This document shows, one piece after another, positions 53,373 to 63,322 of a DNA stretch of 64,000 bases. Both the position numbers and the translations under genes were made by a program. The DNA lies in the NCBI RefSeq assembly GCF_001431205.1, contig NZ_LGPC01000014.1, positions 259,674 to 323,673 of the forward strand, written 5' to 3'. The notes beneath the pieces are model-generated. The model worked only from the letters and a program-made list of their open reading frames with translations, made no database searches and was not told where the DNA came from. Numbering within the stretch: the stretch's first letter is position 1; the number at the start of each line of letters is the position of its first letter. The DNA comes from Staphylococcus sp. NAM3COL9 (GTDB lineage: Bacteria > Bacillota > Bacilli > Staphylococcales > Staphylococcaceae).

Positions 53373-54185
53373 TTGAAAAAGTTAGCATTTGCAGTAACAG
53401 CTGTTTCAGGGGCTGCAGCGGTTATTTCTAATCATGAAGCCGATGCATCAACACAACACACAGTGAAATCTGGTGAGTCACTTTGGACAATTTCACAACA
53501 ATACGGTGTATCAGTAGATGAAATCAAACAAAGTAATGATATCAATAATAATATTGTATTTCCGGGACAAGTTATTGAAATTGGTGGAAGTGGTTCACAA
53601 GAGCAAGGCGCAAGTTCAAATTCTTCTTCACAATCATCTGGCGGCTCAACGCATACTGTAGAATCTGGTGAGTCACTAAACACAATTGCCAACAATTATG
53701 GTGTTTCAGTAGATGAACTTATATCAGCAAACAATTTGAGCGGATATATAATCTATCCAAATCAAACATTAACAATTCCAGGGGCAACAGGTGGTTCTGG
53801 CGGTTCTGGTGGTACAACAACAACAGACCCAAATACAGGTAGTTCATCAGCAAGTGATGCTAATCTATACGATTGGGGTCAATGTACATGGCACGTATTC
53901 AATCGTAGAGCTGAGACTGGTAAACCAATTAGCACATATTGGTGGAACGCTGATCATTGGGCAAACAATGCAGCAACAGATGGTTATACTGTAAATAATA
54001 CACCAAGCGTTGGTTCAATTATGCAAAATTACGAAGGACCTATCGGTCACGTAGCCTATGTAGAACAAGTTAATCCAGATGGTAGTATTTTAATTTCAGA
54101 AATGAATTATAATACAGCACCAGGGACAGTGGATTATCGTACAATCCCAGCTTCACAAGCTTCAAGCTATAATTATATTCACTAA
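53373..54185 (+). CDS. Secreted LysM-CHAP peptidoglycan hydrolase (Sle1/SsaA-like)
   Basis: I start at TTG 53373 ([17 protein letters not shown]) because AAGGAGGAG precedes it. 270 residues: signal peptide (1-25, ending in ADAS), LysM repeat 1 (about 27-70, [19 protein letters not shown]), a Gly/Ser linker, LysM repeat 2 (about 93-135, [19 protein letters not shown]), a Gly/Thr/Ser linker and a CHAP domain (about 165-270). The catalytic Cys is in [13 protein letters not shown] and the His in [16 protein letters not shown] domains cut peptidoglycan peptide or amide bonds. A WalR box lies upstream. A terminator follows. Confidence 0.95.
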   Translation: MKKLAFAVTAVSGAAAVISNHEADASTQHTVKSGESLWTISQQYGVSVDEIKQSNDINNNIVFPGQVIEIGGSGSQEQGASSNSSSQSSGGSTHTVESGESLNTIANNYGVSVDELISANNLSGYIIYPNQTLTIPGATGGSGGSGGTTTTDPNTGSSSASDANLYDWGQCTWHVFNRRAETGKPISTYWWNADHWANNAATDGYTVNNTPSVGSIMQNYEGPIGHVAYVEQVNPDGSILISEMNYNTAPGTVDYRTIPASQASSYNYIH

Positions 54186-54205
54186 TTCATGAATTTCATA
54201 TTGAA

Positions 54206-54254
54206 TAAAAAGCAGTTAGACTTCTCTTTAGAAATCTAACTGCTTTTATTTTGA
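54206..54254 (+). terminator. Intrinsic terminator of the LysM-CHAP gene
   Basis: AAAAGCAGTTAGA pairs with TCTAACTGCTTTT and ATTTTG follows. Confidence 0.88.
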
Positions 54255-54393
54255 ATTCTTTTAAACAAGATTTCATATAATATCATTCATAAGCGCACTC
54301 AGTCGTCTTATGGACGTATAAATACCTTTACTGCCTAATTATCTAACATTTCTTATTAAATGCTCATGACAAAGCCACTCATGTCTATAAATA

Positions 54394-54444
54394 AAAGAAC
54401 ACCAAATTATAAGAAAAAATAATAATTTGGTGTTCTTATTTTTA
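54394..54444 (-). terminator. Intrinsic terminator of the pit operon
   Basis: AAGAACACCAAATTAT pairs exactly with ATAATTTGGTGTTCTT around an A-rich loop; TTTATTTATAG follows on the minus strand, and ATTTTTAAG on the plus. The bases between it and the previous terminator hold nothing visible. Confidence 0.88.
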
Positions 54445-54507
54445 AGAATAGACAATCACGTCAAACACTTTATATATCAAACGCTAATTACGCTATAACA
54501 TAACTAC

Positions 54508-55515
54508 TTATAGGAAGATATTCATAACGAAATAAACAAGGGCCGCAACAATTGCAGAAATCGGCATTGTGATAACCCATGTAACAATCATACGTTGAGC
54601 AGTATTCCATTTCACGCCTTTAATACGATTAGATGAACCTACACCTAGAATAGATGAAGAAACAACATGCGTCGTCGATAACGGAAAATGTAATGAAGAT
54701 GCTACAAAGATTGTTAAAGCTGATGATAAATCTGCCGCAGCACCATTAGCCGGACGAATTTTCATTATATTGCCACCAACTGTTTTAATGATTTTCCAAC
54801 CACCTACAGCTGTCCCTATGCCCATAGCAGTGGCACAGGCAATTTTTACCCACAATTGTGGTTCAACAGTACCACTTGGTTGTAAGTTTGCTACGATTAA
54901 AGCTAATGTAATAATCCCCATTGATTTTTGAGCATCGTTGGTACCATGTGAGAACGATTGTAACGACGCTGTGAAAATTTGGAAGAATCTAAAGTTTCTA
55001 TTTGATTTTGTTAAGTTTGCATTTTTAAATACAACTTTAACAATTGAATACATAATGAAACCTACACAAAAAGCAATTACTGGTGATATAAGTAATACAG
55101 CAATAATTTTTGTGAAACCTTCATAGTGTAATACTGCAAATGACCCCTGAGATGCGATAGCTGCACCTGCAATGGAACCAATTAAAGCATGAGAAGATGA
55201 ACTCGGTATACCATAGAACCAAGTAAGCAAGTTCCAAAAAATGGCTGCAATGATCGCTGATAGCACAACAACAAGCCCATTTTCTAATTTAAATGGGTCT
55301 ACAATATCTTTAGTTATTGTACCTGCAACTCCTGTAAAAGCTAATGCGCCAATAAAGTTCATAACTGATGCTAATATAATAGCAGTTCTAGGCGTTAATG
55401 CACGGGTTGAAACAGCAGTAGCGACAGCATTGGCTGTATCATGAAAACCATTGATAAAGTCAAAGATAAGTGAAAAAATAATAATAGCTACTGTGATGAT
55501 TAAAATATATTCCAT
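54508..55515 (-). CDS. pit: PiT-family low-affinity phosphate transporter
   Basis: 335 residues with about ten helices. Both copies of the PiT signature are present: FINGFHDTANAVATAVSTRAL near the N-terminus and QSFSHGTNDAQKSMGIITLAL in the middle. It moves metal-phosphate with protons into the cell. AAGGAGTCCTAACTA precedes the ATG. It follows a DUF47 gene by 13 bases, the usual pair in which the DUF47 protein modulates transport. In S. aureus the same pair stands near graRS-vraFG. Confidence 0.95.
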   Translation of the reverse strand: MEYILIITVAIIIFSLIFDFINGFHDTANAVATAVSTRALTPRTAIILASVMNFIGALAFTGVAGTITKDIVDPFKLENGLVVVLSAIIAAIFWNLLTWFYGIPSSSSHALIGSIAGAAIASQGSFAVLHYEGFTKIIAVLLISPVIAFCVGFIMYSIVKVVFKNANLTKSNRNFRFFQIFTASLQSFSHGTNDAQKSMGIITLALIVANLQPSGTVEPQLWVKIACATAMGIGTAVGGWKIIKTVGGNIMKIRPANGAAADLSSALTIFVASSLHFPLSTTHVVSSSILGVGSSNRIKGVKWNTAQRMIVTWVITMPISAIVAALVYFVMNIFL

Positions 55516-55528
55516 TAGTTAGGACTCC

Positions 55529-56146
55529 TTAGCTATTTTTCATAATTATAGTTTCAAAGTTATTCGCTACAGCTTGACATTTATCTGCAATTTCTTCCAT
55601 GCTTTCATAAATTTCTTTTATTTTAATAAGCGTTATTGGATCTGTTTCACTGTTAAAAATATGTTTGATTGATTGACGTAAAATACCATCACAATTTGTT
55701 TCAAATTCTTTAATATTAATAGAATGAATACGCATATGAGACAATTTTTTATCAACAAGTAAACCAACAGCTAATTTCATTTCTGCAATAGCTTTTTGGA
55801 TATTATCAACAAATTCAGCCATATATTCATCTGTATACTCAATTGAATACATTTCAAACATCGCTGACGTTTCTTCTATTGCATCTAAAACATCATCAAT
55901 TGCATTACATAATGAAAGGATATCCTCACGTTCAATTGGTGTGATGAAGGTTTGGTTTAAATCTGAAATCACTTGATGCATTAATTCGTCACCGTGTGAT
56001 TCATATTTTTTAATATTGTCTGAATAAGCTTTCAGATCTAAGTGCGTATTAAAATCCATTTTCCCAAACTCAATTGCCGCTCGATCTAAATTAAAGACCA
56101 TTTCTTCAAGTTGCACCATGAACTTATCTTTTTTCTTGTTAAACAT
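55529..56146 (-). CDS. DUF47 (PhoU-like) Pit accessory protein
   Basis: I start at ATG 56146 (MFNKKKDKFMVQLEEMV) after GGAGG; the frame extends 15 codons further without a ribosome site. 205 residues, all helical, with ESHGDELMHQVISDLNQTFITPIEREDIL, the family hallmark (here only partly quoted), and FETNCDGILRQSIKHIFN. It likely binds metal clusters and regulates phosphate uptake together with Pit. First gene of the operon with pit. Confidence 0.92.
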   Translation of the reverse strand: MFNKKKDKFMVQLEEMVFNLDRAAIEFGKMDFNTHLDLKAYSDNIKKYESHGDELMHQVISDLNQTFITPIEREDILSLCNAIDDVLDAIEETSAMFEMYSIEYTDEYMAEFVDNIQKAIAEMKLAVGLLVDKKLSHMRIHSINIKEFETNCDGILRQSIKHIFNSETDPITLIKIKEIYESMEEIADKCQAVANNFETIIMKNS

Positions 56147-56499
56147 CCAAAAAATCCTCCATTTACAGCGACTGTTTCCAATCAACTTCAATAAATTTAA
56201 AAAATCAAAACTCTTTTAAGACAAATTAAAATTGGCAAGATTTACAATTCACTCATCTTTTCATTACTTAATGTGTCCTTAACTTCAAGGAAATGAGTCT
56301 TTGCTTCTATACCGGTTAAAAAATCTCACAAATGTTGATTTGTCCTTATATGAAAATAGCACAAAATTTACAATTACACAATTAAATTTACAATATCTTA
56401 ACATTACAAATTTGTTGAATCAACAGCTTTATCCAATTTATATTTTCATAAAAAAATAATATAGCTCAAATTTCAAATTAATAAACTTCATAATTAAAA
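56147..56499. other. Gap between graS and the DUF47 gene where vraFG stands in S. aureus
   Basis: About 350 AT-rich bases without a gene. On the minus strand this lies downstream of graS and upstream of the DUF47-pit operon, whose promoter it must contain. I could see no remnant of ABC transporter coding sequence. Confidence 0.6.
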
Positions 56500-56531
56500 A
56501 TGCTTTGAAATCACAGCAGATTTCAAAGCTT
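56500..56531 (-). terminator. Terminator overlapping the graS stop codon
   Basis: On the minus strand GCTTTGAAATC pairs exactly with GATTTCAAAGC around TGCTGT, then ATTTTTAATTA. The stop codon TGA of graS is inside the stem, so the transcript ends directly after graS. Confidence 0.88.
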
Positions 56532-57551
56532 TTCAGATAATCTTGCAACAAATTCATTTTGATTAGGAAACATAAATGTAGCCTTTGTTCCAATTTGTTC
56601 TTCTGAAGTGATATCCACTTGGATTCCTAATTTGTCTTTTACGTTACCTACTAAGTATAAACCAATGCCCGATGAAGTGGTCTCATTACGATAAGCAGTG
56701 GAAGTAAATCCTTTATCGTAAATTCTTGGCAAATCTTTTTTACTAATACCTCTACCTTCATCTATAATTTCAAGTGTTACATGATTATTAATTATATGGG
56801 CTTTAATATGAATCGTACTATCTTCACTATATTTGATGGCATTAGATAAAATTTGCCTTATCATCATCCGGCACCATTTTGTATCTGTATAGATATCATA
56901 GTCTACTTCAAAGACAAGATCATAATCAATACCTTTAGATTGACTAATATACCTTGTGATTTGTATTTCTTCTATAATAAGACGTTTTAATGCTACATGC
57001 TCAAAGTATAAATCATTATTTTGAAACTCTAATCTCGTCAAAAATAATTGTCTATCTAACATTCCATTGATTCTCGACCACTCATAAAACAAAGCATACT
57101 TTCGATCTATGTCTTGCTCTTTTTCGATAAGTAGCTTCATCGCTGTTACTGGTGTCTTAATATCATGCACAAAATCAGTTAATGACGCTTCAGTTGTTTG
57201 AATTTGTTTTTTCTGACTGGTAACTAACATTTTCTGACTGGTAATTTGATTATATAAATAATTTACCATCTCTTGTTGGAACGGTGTATCAGCAAGTGAT
57301 TTATGCTTTAGTTCTTCAGGCTCGATATTATTGTACAAGTGTTTGAAAAACTTTACTTCCTTTATATACGTATATAACAAAAAAATAACTGAGATTCCTA
57401 AATTCAAAATAATAATATAAAAAATACTACTTACACTGATATTATAATCTAAATACGCAATAAATAGAAAAATAAAATGTAATAATATTAGCCAAAGTAT
57501 CCAATTTAAACGAGAACGAAGAAAGATAAGTAACCATCTAATGTTAGCCAT
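56523..57551 (-). CDS. graS: Sensor histidine kinase GraS
   Basis: 342 residues (346 in S. aureus as I recall). Two N-terminal helices enclose a loop of only about nine residues, LDYNISVSS (34-42). The H-box is [17 protein letters not shown], the N-box [13 protein letters not shown] and the G-boxes [20 protein letters not shown] and SSGIGLYLV. GraS senses cationic antimicrobial peptides and low pH with VraFG and drives dlt and mprF. Here loop residue 35 is Asp as in S. aureus, but 37 is Asn and 41 is Ser instead of Asp. It overlaps graR by eight bases, and no vraFG follows. Confidence 0.93.
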   Translation of the reverse strand: MANIRWLLIFLRSRLNWILWLILLHFIFLFIAYLDYNISVSSIFYIIILNLGISVIFLLYTYIKEVKFFKHLYNNIEPEELKHKSLADTPFQQEMVNYLYNQITSQKMLVTSQKKQIQTTEASLTDFVHDIKTPVTAMKLLIEKEQDIDRKYALFYEWSRINGMLDRQLFLTRLEFQNNDLYFEHVALKRLIIEEIQITRYISQSKGIDYDLVFEVDYDIYTDTKWCRMMIRQILSNAIKYSEDSTIHIKAHIINNHVTLEIIDEGRGISKKDLPRIYDKGFTSTAYRNETTSSGIGLYLVGNVKDKLGIQVDITSEEQIGTKATFMFPNQNEFVARLSEKL

Positions 57552-58218
57552 GCGCCATATACCCTTTGCCTATTTTAGTTTCAATCGCATCATTCATATC
57601 AATATCAGCTAATTTTTTCCTTAAACGATTCACATTAACAGTTAACGTATTATCGCTTACAAATGCTTCATCATCCCACAATGCTGTAATTAAAGTATCT
57701 CTAGTAACAATTTGATTTTGCTTTTTCACTAGCATTTCTAAAATAATCATTTCAGTCTTAGATAAATAAATTTGGGCATCACCTTTACTAATGCTATCTT
57801 TAGACAAATCTAAAGTTGTTTTCCGCCAAGACAATACACGCTTCTCCTCAATACTGAATTGATAGACGCGCCTATATATAGCTTGTAGTTTTGCAATAAG
57901 TACATTCGTATTAAATGGTTTTTGGACATAGTCATCTGCGCCCAATTCCATACTCATAACTTGATCCATCGGATTATCCCGTGAAGACAAAAATAGAATA
58001 GGTATATTGGAGACCTCTCTAATTTTTCGAGTCCAATAAAAACCATCATACTTAGGCAATTTAACATCCATAATTACAATTGCAGCATTCACTTCTTCAA
58101 ACTTTGACATAACATCATTAAAATCACTGATGCCATACACTTGAAAGTCCCATTGTTCTAATTCTTCACTCAGTTCTTTAAATAATGTCATATCATCTTC
58201 TACTAATAAAATGTCCAC
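57544..58218 (-). CDS. graR: Response regulator GraR
   Basis: 224 residues, OmpR type. The receiver has [13 protein letters not shown], the phospho-Asp in [15 protein letters not shown] (residue 51) and the Lys in [13 protein letters not shown]. The winged-helix domain ends [18 protein letters not shown] and IGKGYMAHG, as in S. aureus GraR. It activates the dlt operon and mprF, adding positive charge to the envelope. The start is GTG 58218, with AAAGGTGATTAT upstream. It lies between graX and graS. Confidence 0.95.
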   Translation of the reverse strand: MDILLVEDDMTLFKELSEELEQWDFQVYGISDFNDVMSKFEEVNAAIVIMDVKLPKYDGFYWTRKIREVSNIPILFLSSRDNPMDQVMSMELGADDYVQKPFNTNVLIAKLQAIYRRVYQFSIEEKRVLSWRKTTLDLSKDSISKGDAQIYLSKTEMIILEMLVKKQNQIVTRDTLITALWDDEAFVSDNTLTVNVNRLRKKLADIDMNDAIETKIGKGYMAHG

Positions 58219-58234
58219 ATAATCACCTTTTCAC

Positions 58235-59152
58235 TTATTTAGTATATTTTATTTCTTCACCTGACTGTATACGACCATTGAAATGTTTAATACGACAATC
58301 TATTTCGAATCCTCTCATCATCAAATTTTGAAATGGCGATTGGAACAAGTAATACGCTGGCCAGATAATTTTAGGAATATAATCATATAAATGAACGATT
58401 ACAGTTTGTGTTCCTTCTAATTTTCGAAATTCTAACTTTCCTTGTTTCCTTAGATTAGGTTTCACTATAGATCCACCTACTAAATTTAATGTAATCATAT
58501 CGCTTTCTGTTATCGTTTTATGAAGCACAAGTATGGGGTTGCGTTTATCTTTTATATAAATAACAAAATTATCGCCTTCATTATAAGTATGTAACAGCGT
58601 TCCTTTAGTTTTATTTAACCAATCAAAATAATATTCCACCATCTGATTTAAGGTCCAGTTCATTGGCAGTTGTACGTTAAGTGCACTGCGCACATCATCA
58701 TACTTCGAAACTTGTAATTCGACTGCAACATGAGGTCGTGAAACTTTTACTTCTGTTTTTTCAATAGGTGTTCCGTACGCCGACAATCGCTCTATTGACT
58801 CATTATCAAAACGACTACCACTAATATAAATGATTTTTTTAATTCCTTTTTTAGCCGTCGCACGCCCAAAATTATCAGCAGCAATTAAATTCATATCTCT
58901 AGCTGTTGCTTTTGTCAGCTTTGCTGAATGTTTGGTTGGATCTAAATAATAGATAGCCATATCCATACCTTCCATTGACTCAAGCACATCATTATAATTA
59001 TAAATATCTTTTTTTAACCATGTTACTTCTTGAAACTCATCTTCTTTAGGATATTTCGACATCGTAAAAAGCGTCGCGTCATCTTTAATAGATTGTATTA
59101 AGTTTTTCCCTATATAGCCTGTCACACCTGCTAATAAAATATTAGGTTTCAT
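58235..59152 (-). CDS. graX: GraX, NAD(P)-binding epimerase-like accessory of GraRS
   Basis: 305 residues (307 in S. aureus). The Rossmann start LLAGVTGYIGKNLIQSI and the segment KIIYISGSRFDNESIERLS fit an atypical short-chain dehydrogenase; the C-terminal half is a DUF2867-like region with YIPKIIWPAYYLFQSPF. In S. aureus GraX interacts with GraS/GraR and is needed for signalling. AAAGGAAGTATAACT precedes the ATG. First gene of graX-graR-graS, 17 bases before graR. Confidence 0.92.
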   Translation of the reverse strand: MKPNILLAGVTGYIGKNLIQSIKDDATLFTMSKYPKEDEFQEVTWLKKDIYNYNDVLESMEGMDMAIYYLDPTKHSAKLTKATARDMNLIAADNFGRATAKKGIKKIIYISGSRFDNESIERLSAYGTPIEKTEVKVSRPHVAVELQVSKYDDVRSALNVQLPMNWTLNQMVEYYFDWLNKTKGTLLHTYNEGDNFVIYIKDKRNPILVLHKTITESDMITLNLVGGSIVKPNLRKQGKLEFRKLEGTQTVIVHLYDYIPKIIWPAYYLFQSPFQNLMMRGFEIDCRIKHFNGRIQSGEEIKYTK

Positions 59153-59273
59153 AGTTATACTTCCTTTATATTAATTTGGCTCAATTTAAATATCTCCTAG
59201 TAAAATCATGCTAATGATGTTAAGTTATACTATAACTGAGTATTAGCAAAATAGAAATGAGGAGTGGACACAT

Positions 59274-59780
59274 ATGGTTCATCAAATTCGTGAAATCGGT
59301 ATCAATGATATAGATCCGTTTGTAAAATTATTAACTACTATCTATGATGAATCTGAATATTTAATATATAATCCTGGTGAATATGCTCCATCTAATAGTG
59401 ATGCCGTTTCAAACTTGGAACATTATATAACGTCACCATCCAATGCGATATATGTTGCCGAAAATAACGGAGAACTTGTTGGTTTTTCAATCGTAACAAC
59501 TGAAAAATTGGAACGTGCACGTCATGAAGCACATTTTTCTATGGGTGTTATTAGACACTATCGCGAAAAAGGGCTTGGTCAGTCACTTATTAATTCTATT
59601 GAAGCATGGTGTTTAAACCATAACATTCGCCGTATCGAAGTTTCTGTAGTCCCTGAAAACGAAACAGCAGTCGCATTATTTAAAGCTGCTGGATATCAAA
59701 TTGACGGCGAACTTCGAGATAAACTTTATATCGATGGGCGTTATTTCAATAAATATATAATGTCTAAGTTATTACTTTAG
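59274..59780 (+). CDS. GNAT acetyltransferase (YhhY/RimI-like)
   Basis: 168 residues. The acetyl-CoA pattern FSMGVIRHYREKGLGQSLINSIEAWC and the distal VVPENETAVALFKAAGYQIDGELRDKLYIDGRYFNKYIM are characteristic of YhhY/SpeG-like GNATs (parts shown only). The substrate is unknown. GAGGAGTGGACACAT precedes the ATG. Divergent from graX and followed by two hairpins. Confidence 0.9.
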   Translation: MVHQIREIGINDIDPFVKLLTTIYDESEYLIYNPGEYAPSNSDAVSNLEHYITSPSNAIYVAENNGELVGFSIVTTEKLERARHEAHFSMGVIRHYREKGLGQSLINSIEAWCLNHNIRRIEVSVVPENETAVALFKAAGYQIDGELRDKLYIDGRYFNKYIMSKLLL

Positions 59781-59844
59781 TCTACCTCAATGTTTATGTA
59801 TTAAACGTTTCACTATGATAGTTTAATTATAAATTAGTAAATAG

Positions 59845-59970
59845 AAATACAACGGAAATCTAATTTTCCTAATAAAATTTCCGTTGTTTGGATCCGTCCG
59901 ACAAAGAAGATAGAACTAAAAACAGCTTATAGAATCCGTTACAGGAAATCTATAAGCTGTTTTTTTGAAT
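59845..59970 (+). terminator. Two hairpins in a dispersed repeat after the GNAT gene
   Basis: ACAACGGAAAT (59849-59859) pairs with ATTTCCGTTGT (59877-59887), and AAACAGCTTATAGA (about 59919) pairs with TCTATAAGCTGTTT, followed by TTTTT. The first loop, TCTAATTTTCCTAATAAA, is the same sequence as in the repeat at 35894. Confidence 0.8.
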
Positions 59971-60003
59971 TTTTTTATAACTTTATTACTTCTAGTCATT
60001 TTA

Positions 60004-61035
60004 TTAGTAAGGATTCAATTGAACACCGTCAGGATTTTTTGATTCGGGTTTCAATTCTCTTTCTACACCAGAAGCACTTGTATTTCTACTTAAGAAACTC
60101 AATGTGTCTTTCATATTTTGCTGTGACTCTGGTAATTGCATATGAAATTGGTATTGGTGTTTCAAATTATGTGATCCATCATAAAACAGTTTATCCACTG
60201 GGACATCTTTTTCTTTTAGTTTTTTATAAAAACCAATGTTCTGACTATAAAATGGATCTGCATCCCCTACTGATAAAAATGTTGGTGGATAATCTTTTGT
60301 AACTTGGTTTATCGTAGACATTTCACTGATATATTTAAATTGTTGTTCCCAATATCTCTTGCCTGTATAACTTTCCATAAAGAGTTGAATTCTAGGAAAT
60401 TCTGTTTCTTTCACTGTTTTCATATCATAAAAGCCACCAAAAAAGATTGCTGCTTTTATTTGCTCTGGTTCAAATTGTTGATTAAACTCCATATCTTTTC
60501 GCAATGATTTATTTGTTTGGATAGCTGTAAATTGACTGGATAGTTGGGCACCTGCTGAATCACCACCGAAAACAACTTGATCAAAATCTATAGGTAACTC
60601 ATGTTTGTTCTGTTTGATAAACTGAACCGCGCGATCAATTTGTTTTAACTGTGTCGGGTATTTATAGTCAGGTGCAAGTGCATAATTAATATTTACTACA
60701 ATATAACCCTGTTCAGCAAATTTTGATAATAACGGGTTTTTATATTGTTTATCTCCTGCGATAAATCCTCCACCATGTAACCAAAAAATGACAGGCAATT
60801 TATTATCTTTATCTAATTCAGTAGGTGTTAAAATATCTAAGCGACTATTGGGTATGCCACTACTATAAGTTATATTAGTAAATGCATTTACATTTTCATT
60901 ATTAATCTGTACTTTTTCTTTAAATTCTTGCGCATTTTGTCGATCATATTGTTGCTTAAGTAATATTGCAATCACAATTGCAACGACAACAAAAACAACA
61001 ATAGCGATAATTGTCCATCTATGTTTTTTCTTCAT
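60004..61035 (-). CDS. Membrane-anchored alpha/beta hydrolase (esterase/lipase, HSL type)
   Basis: I start at ATG 61035 (MKKKHRWTIIAIVVFVVVA) after AAGGGAAG; 343 residues. One N-terminal helix (6-28) anchors an extracellular domain. The HSL motifs are present: oxyanion HGGGFIAGD, nucleophile FGGDSAGAQLSSQ, acid SVGDADPFYSQN and the His in DGSHNLKHQYQF. It hydrolyses short-chain esters or acyl groups; substrate unknown. The hydrophilic tail ends in LKPESKNPDGVQLNPY. Monocistronic. Confidence 0.88.
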   Translation of the reverse strand: MKKKHRWTIIAIVVFVVVAIVIAILLKQQYDRQNAQEFKEKVQINNENVNAFTNITYSSGIPNSRLDILTPTELDKDNKLPVIFWLHGGGFIAGDKQYKNPLLSKFAEQGYIVVNINYALAPDYKYPTQLKQIDRAVQFIKQNKHELPIDFDQVVFGGDSAGAQLSSQFTAIQTNKSLRKDMEFNQQFEPEQIKAAIFFGGFYDMKTVKETEFPRIQLFMESYTGKRYWEQQFKYISEMSTINQVTKDYPPTFLSVGDADPFYSQNIGFYKKLKEKDVPVDKLFYDGSHNLKHQYQFHMQLPESQQNMKDTLSFLSRNTSASGVERELKPESKNPDGVQLNPY

Positions 61036-61205
61036 GCTCGATCTTCCCTTTCGCATGCATTGTATCATAATTAATAATTACGTAGTAGTATTTATTTGAA
61101 CGATTATAATAGAGAAAACTGCTATCTTCTTTACTTTAAAATCAAATTGAGCAACTATCATCTATAATCATAAACTTGTCTCTATATAGGTTAATACCTT
61201 ATTTT

Positions 61206-61262
61206 AAAACAATAAATGGCTGCTAGATATCCAATAGGATTCTAACAGCCATTTATTAAATC
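61206..61262 (-). terminator. Intrinsic terminator of the YkvI-type gene
   Basis: On the minus strand AATAAATGGCTG pairs with CAGCCATTTATT (with further inner pairs) and GTTTTAAAAT follows. Confidence 0.8.
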
Positions 61263-61286
61263 TATTTATACTTTATTTCATCACAA

Positions 61287-62354
61287 TTAAGCGATGTGAT
61301 CTTTATTTTGATTTTTTCTAGAGTAGTATTTAATAACAACTGCAATAACTACAACTAAGCCAATTACACCCATGATTGGATATAAGAAGTTAATTAAGTC
61401 TGCGAAACCTACGAAACTTAATGCAAAAGCTACAAGCACCATTGCAATAATGAATACATGATATTTTTTACTATACGGCTCTGTAAATCTTGCAGCAAAC
61501 GAATACATTAAACCAAGAATTGTATTATACATAACTGCTAACATAATAATCGATAATACTAAACCAATCCAAGGGTGAATTTCATTTGCTAACGTTAATG
61601 TTGGAATAGAAGCATCTTTAATTGTCGTATACTCTGATTGCAACGCAAAGTTGATAAGCGCTAGTAATATTGTATATACAACACCACCAAATAATGCACC
61701 TGCACCAGATATTTTTCGTTTAGAAGCATCGCCACCAATAGCAACAATTGTACTAAAACCAACTGCGAATGCTAATCCACCATAAATAATACCGTAAAGA
61801 ATACCTTTCCAAATACTCGCCTCTGGAACTGTTTGGTTCACTTCTGCGAAAGAAATATGTCCATTAAATAAGTAAAATACTGCAATGATAACAACTAAAA
61901 TAATTAAGAATGGCGTTACTATACCTAACGCACGTACTATTTTGTTAAAATCCATTAGTAATGTAATATAGATGGCAATAACCATAATCAATGCGCCTAA
62001 CCATGTTGGTATGCCAAAACTTTCTTCAAACGTTGATCCTGAACCTGCAATCATTGTGACTGAGATACCAAATAAGAAGAAGATAAGTAAATAATCAATT
62101 ATCTTACTAAATACACCACCGAATAAATAATCTAAAGTGGATTCATGATTTTGCGCATCGAATGCAGTACCAATCTTAGCAACTTGTCGACCTGCAAATC
62201 CTAATATCAACCCTGATATAATAACTCCTAAATACGACCAAAGTCCATAAGGAGTAAAGAATTGCATTACTTCTTGTCCCGTTGAAAAGCCAGCACCTAC
62301 TACGATACCAACATAAGCGAAACCAATTTTTATAGCTTCTTTATTCAAGCCCAT
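61287..62354 (-). CDS. YkvI-type membrane protein (putative transporter, LeuT-like fold)
   Basis: 355 residues with ten helices. GFAYVGIVVGAGFSTGQEVMQFF with its broken first helix, AFAVGFSTIVAIGGDASKRK and GLMYSFAARFTEPYSKKY match the YkvI family, distantly related to sodium-coupled symporters. Substrate unknown. AAGAGGAGGTTATAAATCAC precedes the ATG. It is monocistronic, with a long AT-rich region upstream. Confidence 0.85.
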   Translation of the reverse strand: MGLNKEAIKIGFAYVGIVVGAGFSTGQEVMQFFTPYGLWSYLGVIISGLILGFAGRQVAKIGTAFDAQNHESTLDYLFGGVFSKIIDYLLIFFLFGISVTMIAGSGSTFEESFGIPTWLGALIMVIAIYITLLMDFNKIVRALGIVTPFLIILVVIIAVFYLFNGHISFAEVNQTVPEASIWKGILYGIIYGGLAFAVGFSTIVAIGGDASKRKISGAGALFGGVVYTILLALINFALQSEYTTIKDASIPTLTLANEIHPWIGLVLSIIMLAVMYNTILGLMYSFAARFTEPYSKKYHVFIIAMVLVAFALSFVGFADLINFLYPIMGVIGLVVVIAVVIKYYSRKNQNKDHIA

Positions 62355-62359
62355 GTGAT

Positions 62360-62754
62360 TTATAACCTCCTCTTAAGTTAACACATTGAATTATTATAAC
62401 GCACTGTCATTATTTTGCAACACGACAAATTTTAAATCGACACCATTAATTACTTTTTACACTAAATGTCCAGTGGATTTACATACAGTTAAAAATTCAT
62501 TTATACTTCTAAATATAAATATAAACTCTGTATTATCAAGCTTATCCCATATTAAAACTTTTATTTTTTGTAATTTCATACATTTAATATGCACTCATTA
62601 TCACTATTTTAAAACTCTAAATTTTTTAAATTTTTTATCGCTTTCAAGTTAACCATATATTACATAATTTAAATCGTCACGGTATTTTTATAATTTTAAT
62701 GAAATTTTATTATGTGTATTATACCTAACAATACTTTATAGAAAAATAAAATTA
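62360..62754. other. AT-rich intergenic region upstream of the YkvI-type gene
   Basis: No gene or RNA is evident. An open frame at 62386-62652 has no ribosome site and a composition expected of random AT-rich DNA. Confidence 0.5.
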
Positions 62755-62796
62755 AAAACCGAAAACCACAATTAAAAACTGAGGTTTTCGGTTAAA
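62755..62796 (-). terminator. Intrinsic terminator of the gene at 62822
   Basis: On the minus strand AACCGAAAACC pairs with GGTTTTCGGTT and TTTAATTTTA follows. Confidence 0.85.
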
Positions 62797-62821
62797 TATG
62801 TTTTATTGCTAAGCATGTTAA

Positions 62822-63322
62822 TTAATGTGCATTTTTATAGCGATTGAGTTCATTGAAGTCTACAACGACATTATCTATACGTTTAGCCGTTTCTTTAAGC
62901 ACATTACGCGCAACACTATTAGACGGATCTAATTTAAGTATTTGTCGAGACACATCAAATGCTTTTTTATCAGAAATGACTGGTTCGGGGACTGCATGTA
63001 ACAATAACATTTGTAACAGACTTTTCACTTCTTTATTGTCCGTAAGTTTTATGGATGATTCTGCATGATAATAAGCTGACTCCAATGCACCTTGTAATTC
63101 ACTTAATGGATAAACTAATAATAGAAAAGCCAAATCATGCATTTCTGCAGTTTCTTCTACTTTCATCATATCTAAAATACATGTATAAAACATGACACTT
63201 TCTACTTCATGTGCACTTGAAATGTAAGCCTCTTCGAATTCCATAAAATCTGTCTGGGACATTAAACGTTTTACTGACTCGAATTCGCCGTTTAAGACAT
63301 GCTTTTGTATTAAATCTTTCAT
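62822..63322 (-). CDS. Hypothetical helical protein, 166 residues
   Basis: A soluble, mostly helical protein rich in Glu and Leu: KHVLNGEFESVKRLMSQTDF, then LAFLLLVYPLSELQGALESAYYHAE, and DVSRQILKLDPSNSVARNVLKE near the C-terminus, which resembles a TPR-like helix pair. I recognise no catalytic motif. GGAGGACATTGCC precedes the ATG, a strong ribosome site. It stands alone between the dha operon and the YkvI gene; function unknown. Confidence 0.8.
   Translation of the reverse strand: MKDLIQKHVLNGEFESVKRLMSQTDFMEFEEAYISSAHEVESVMFYTCILDMMKVEETAEMHDLAFLLLVYPLSELQGALESAYYHAESSIKLTDNKEVKSLLQMLLLHAVPEPVISDKKAFDVSRQILKLDPSNSVARNVLKETAKRIDNVVVDFNELNRYKNAH

Noticed and set aside
62386..62652. 88-codon open frame on the plus strand upstream of the YkvI-type gene
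   Set aside because: No ribosome site, composition of random AT-rich DNA, and no recognisable domain.
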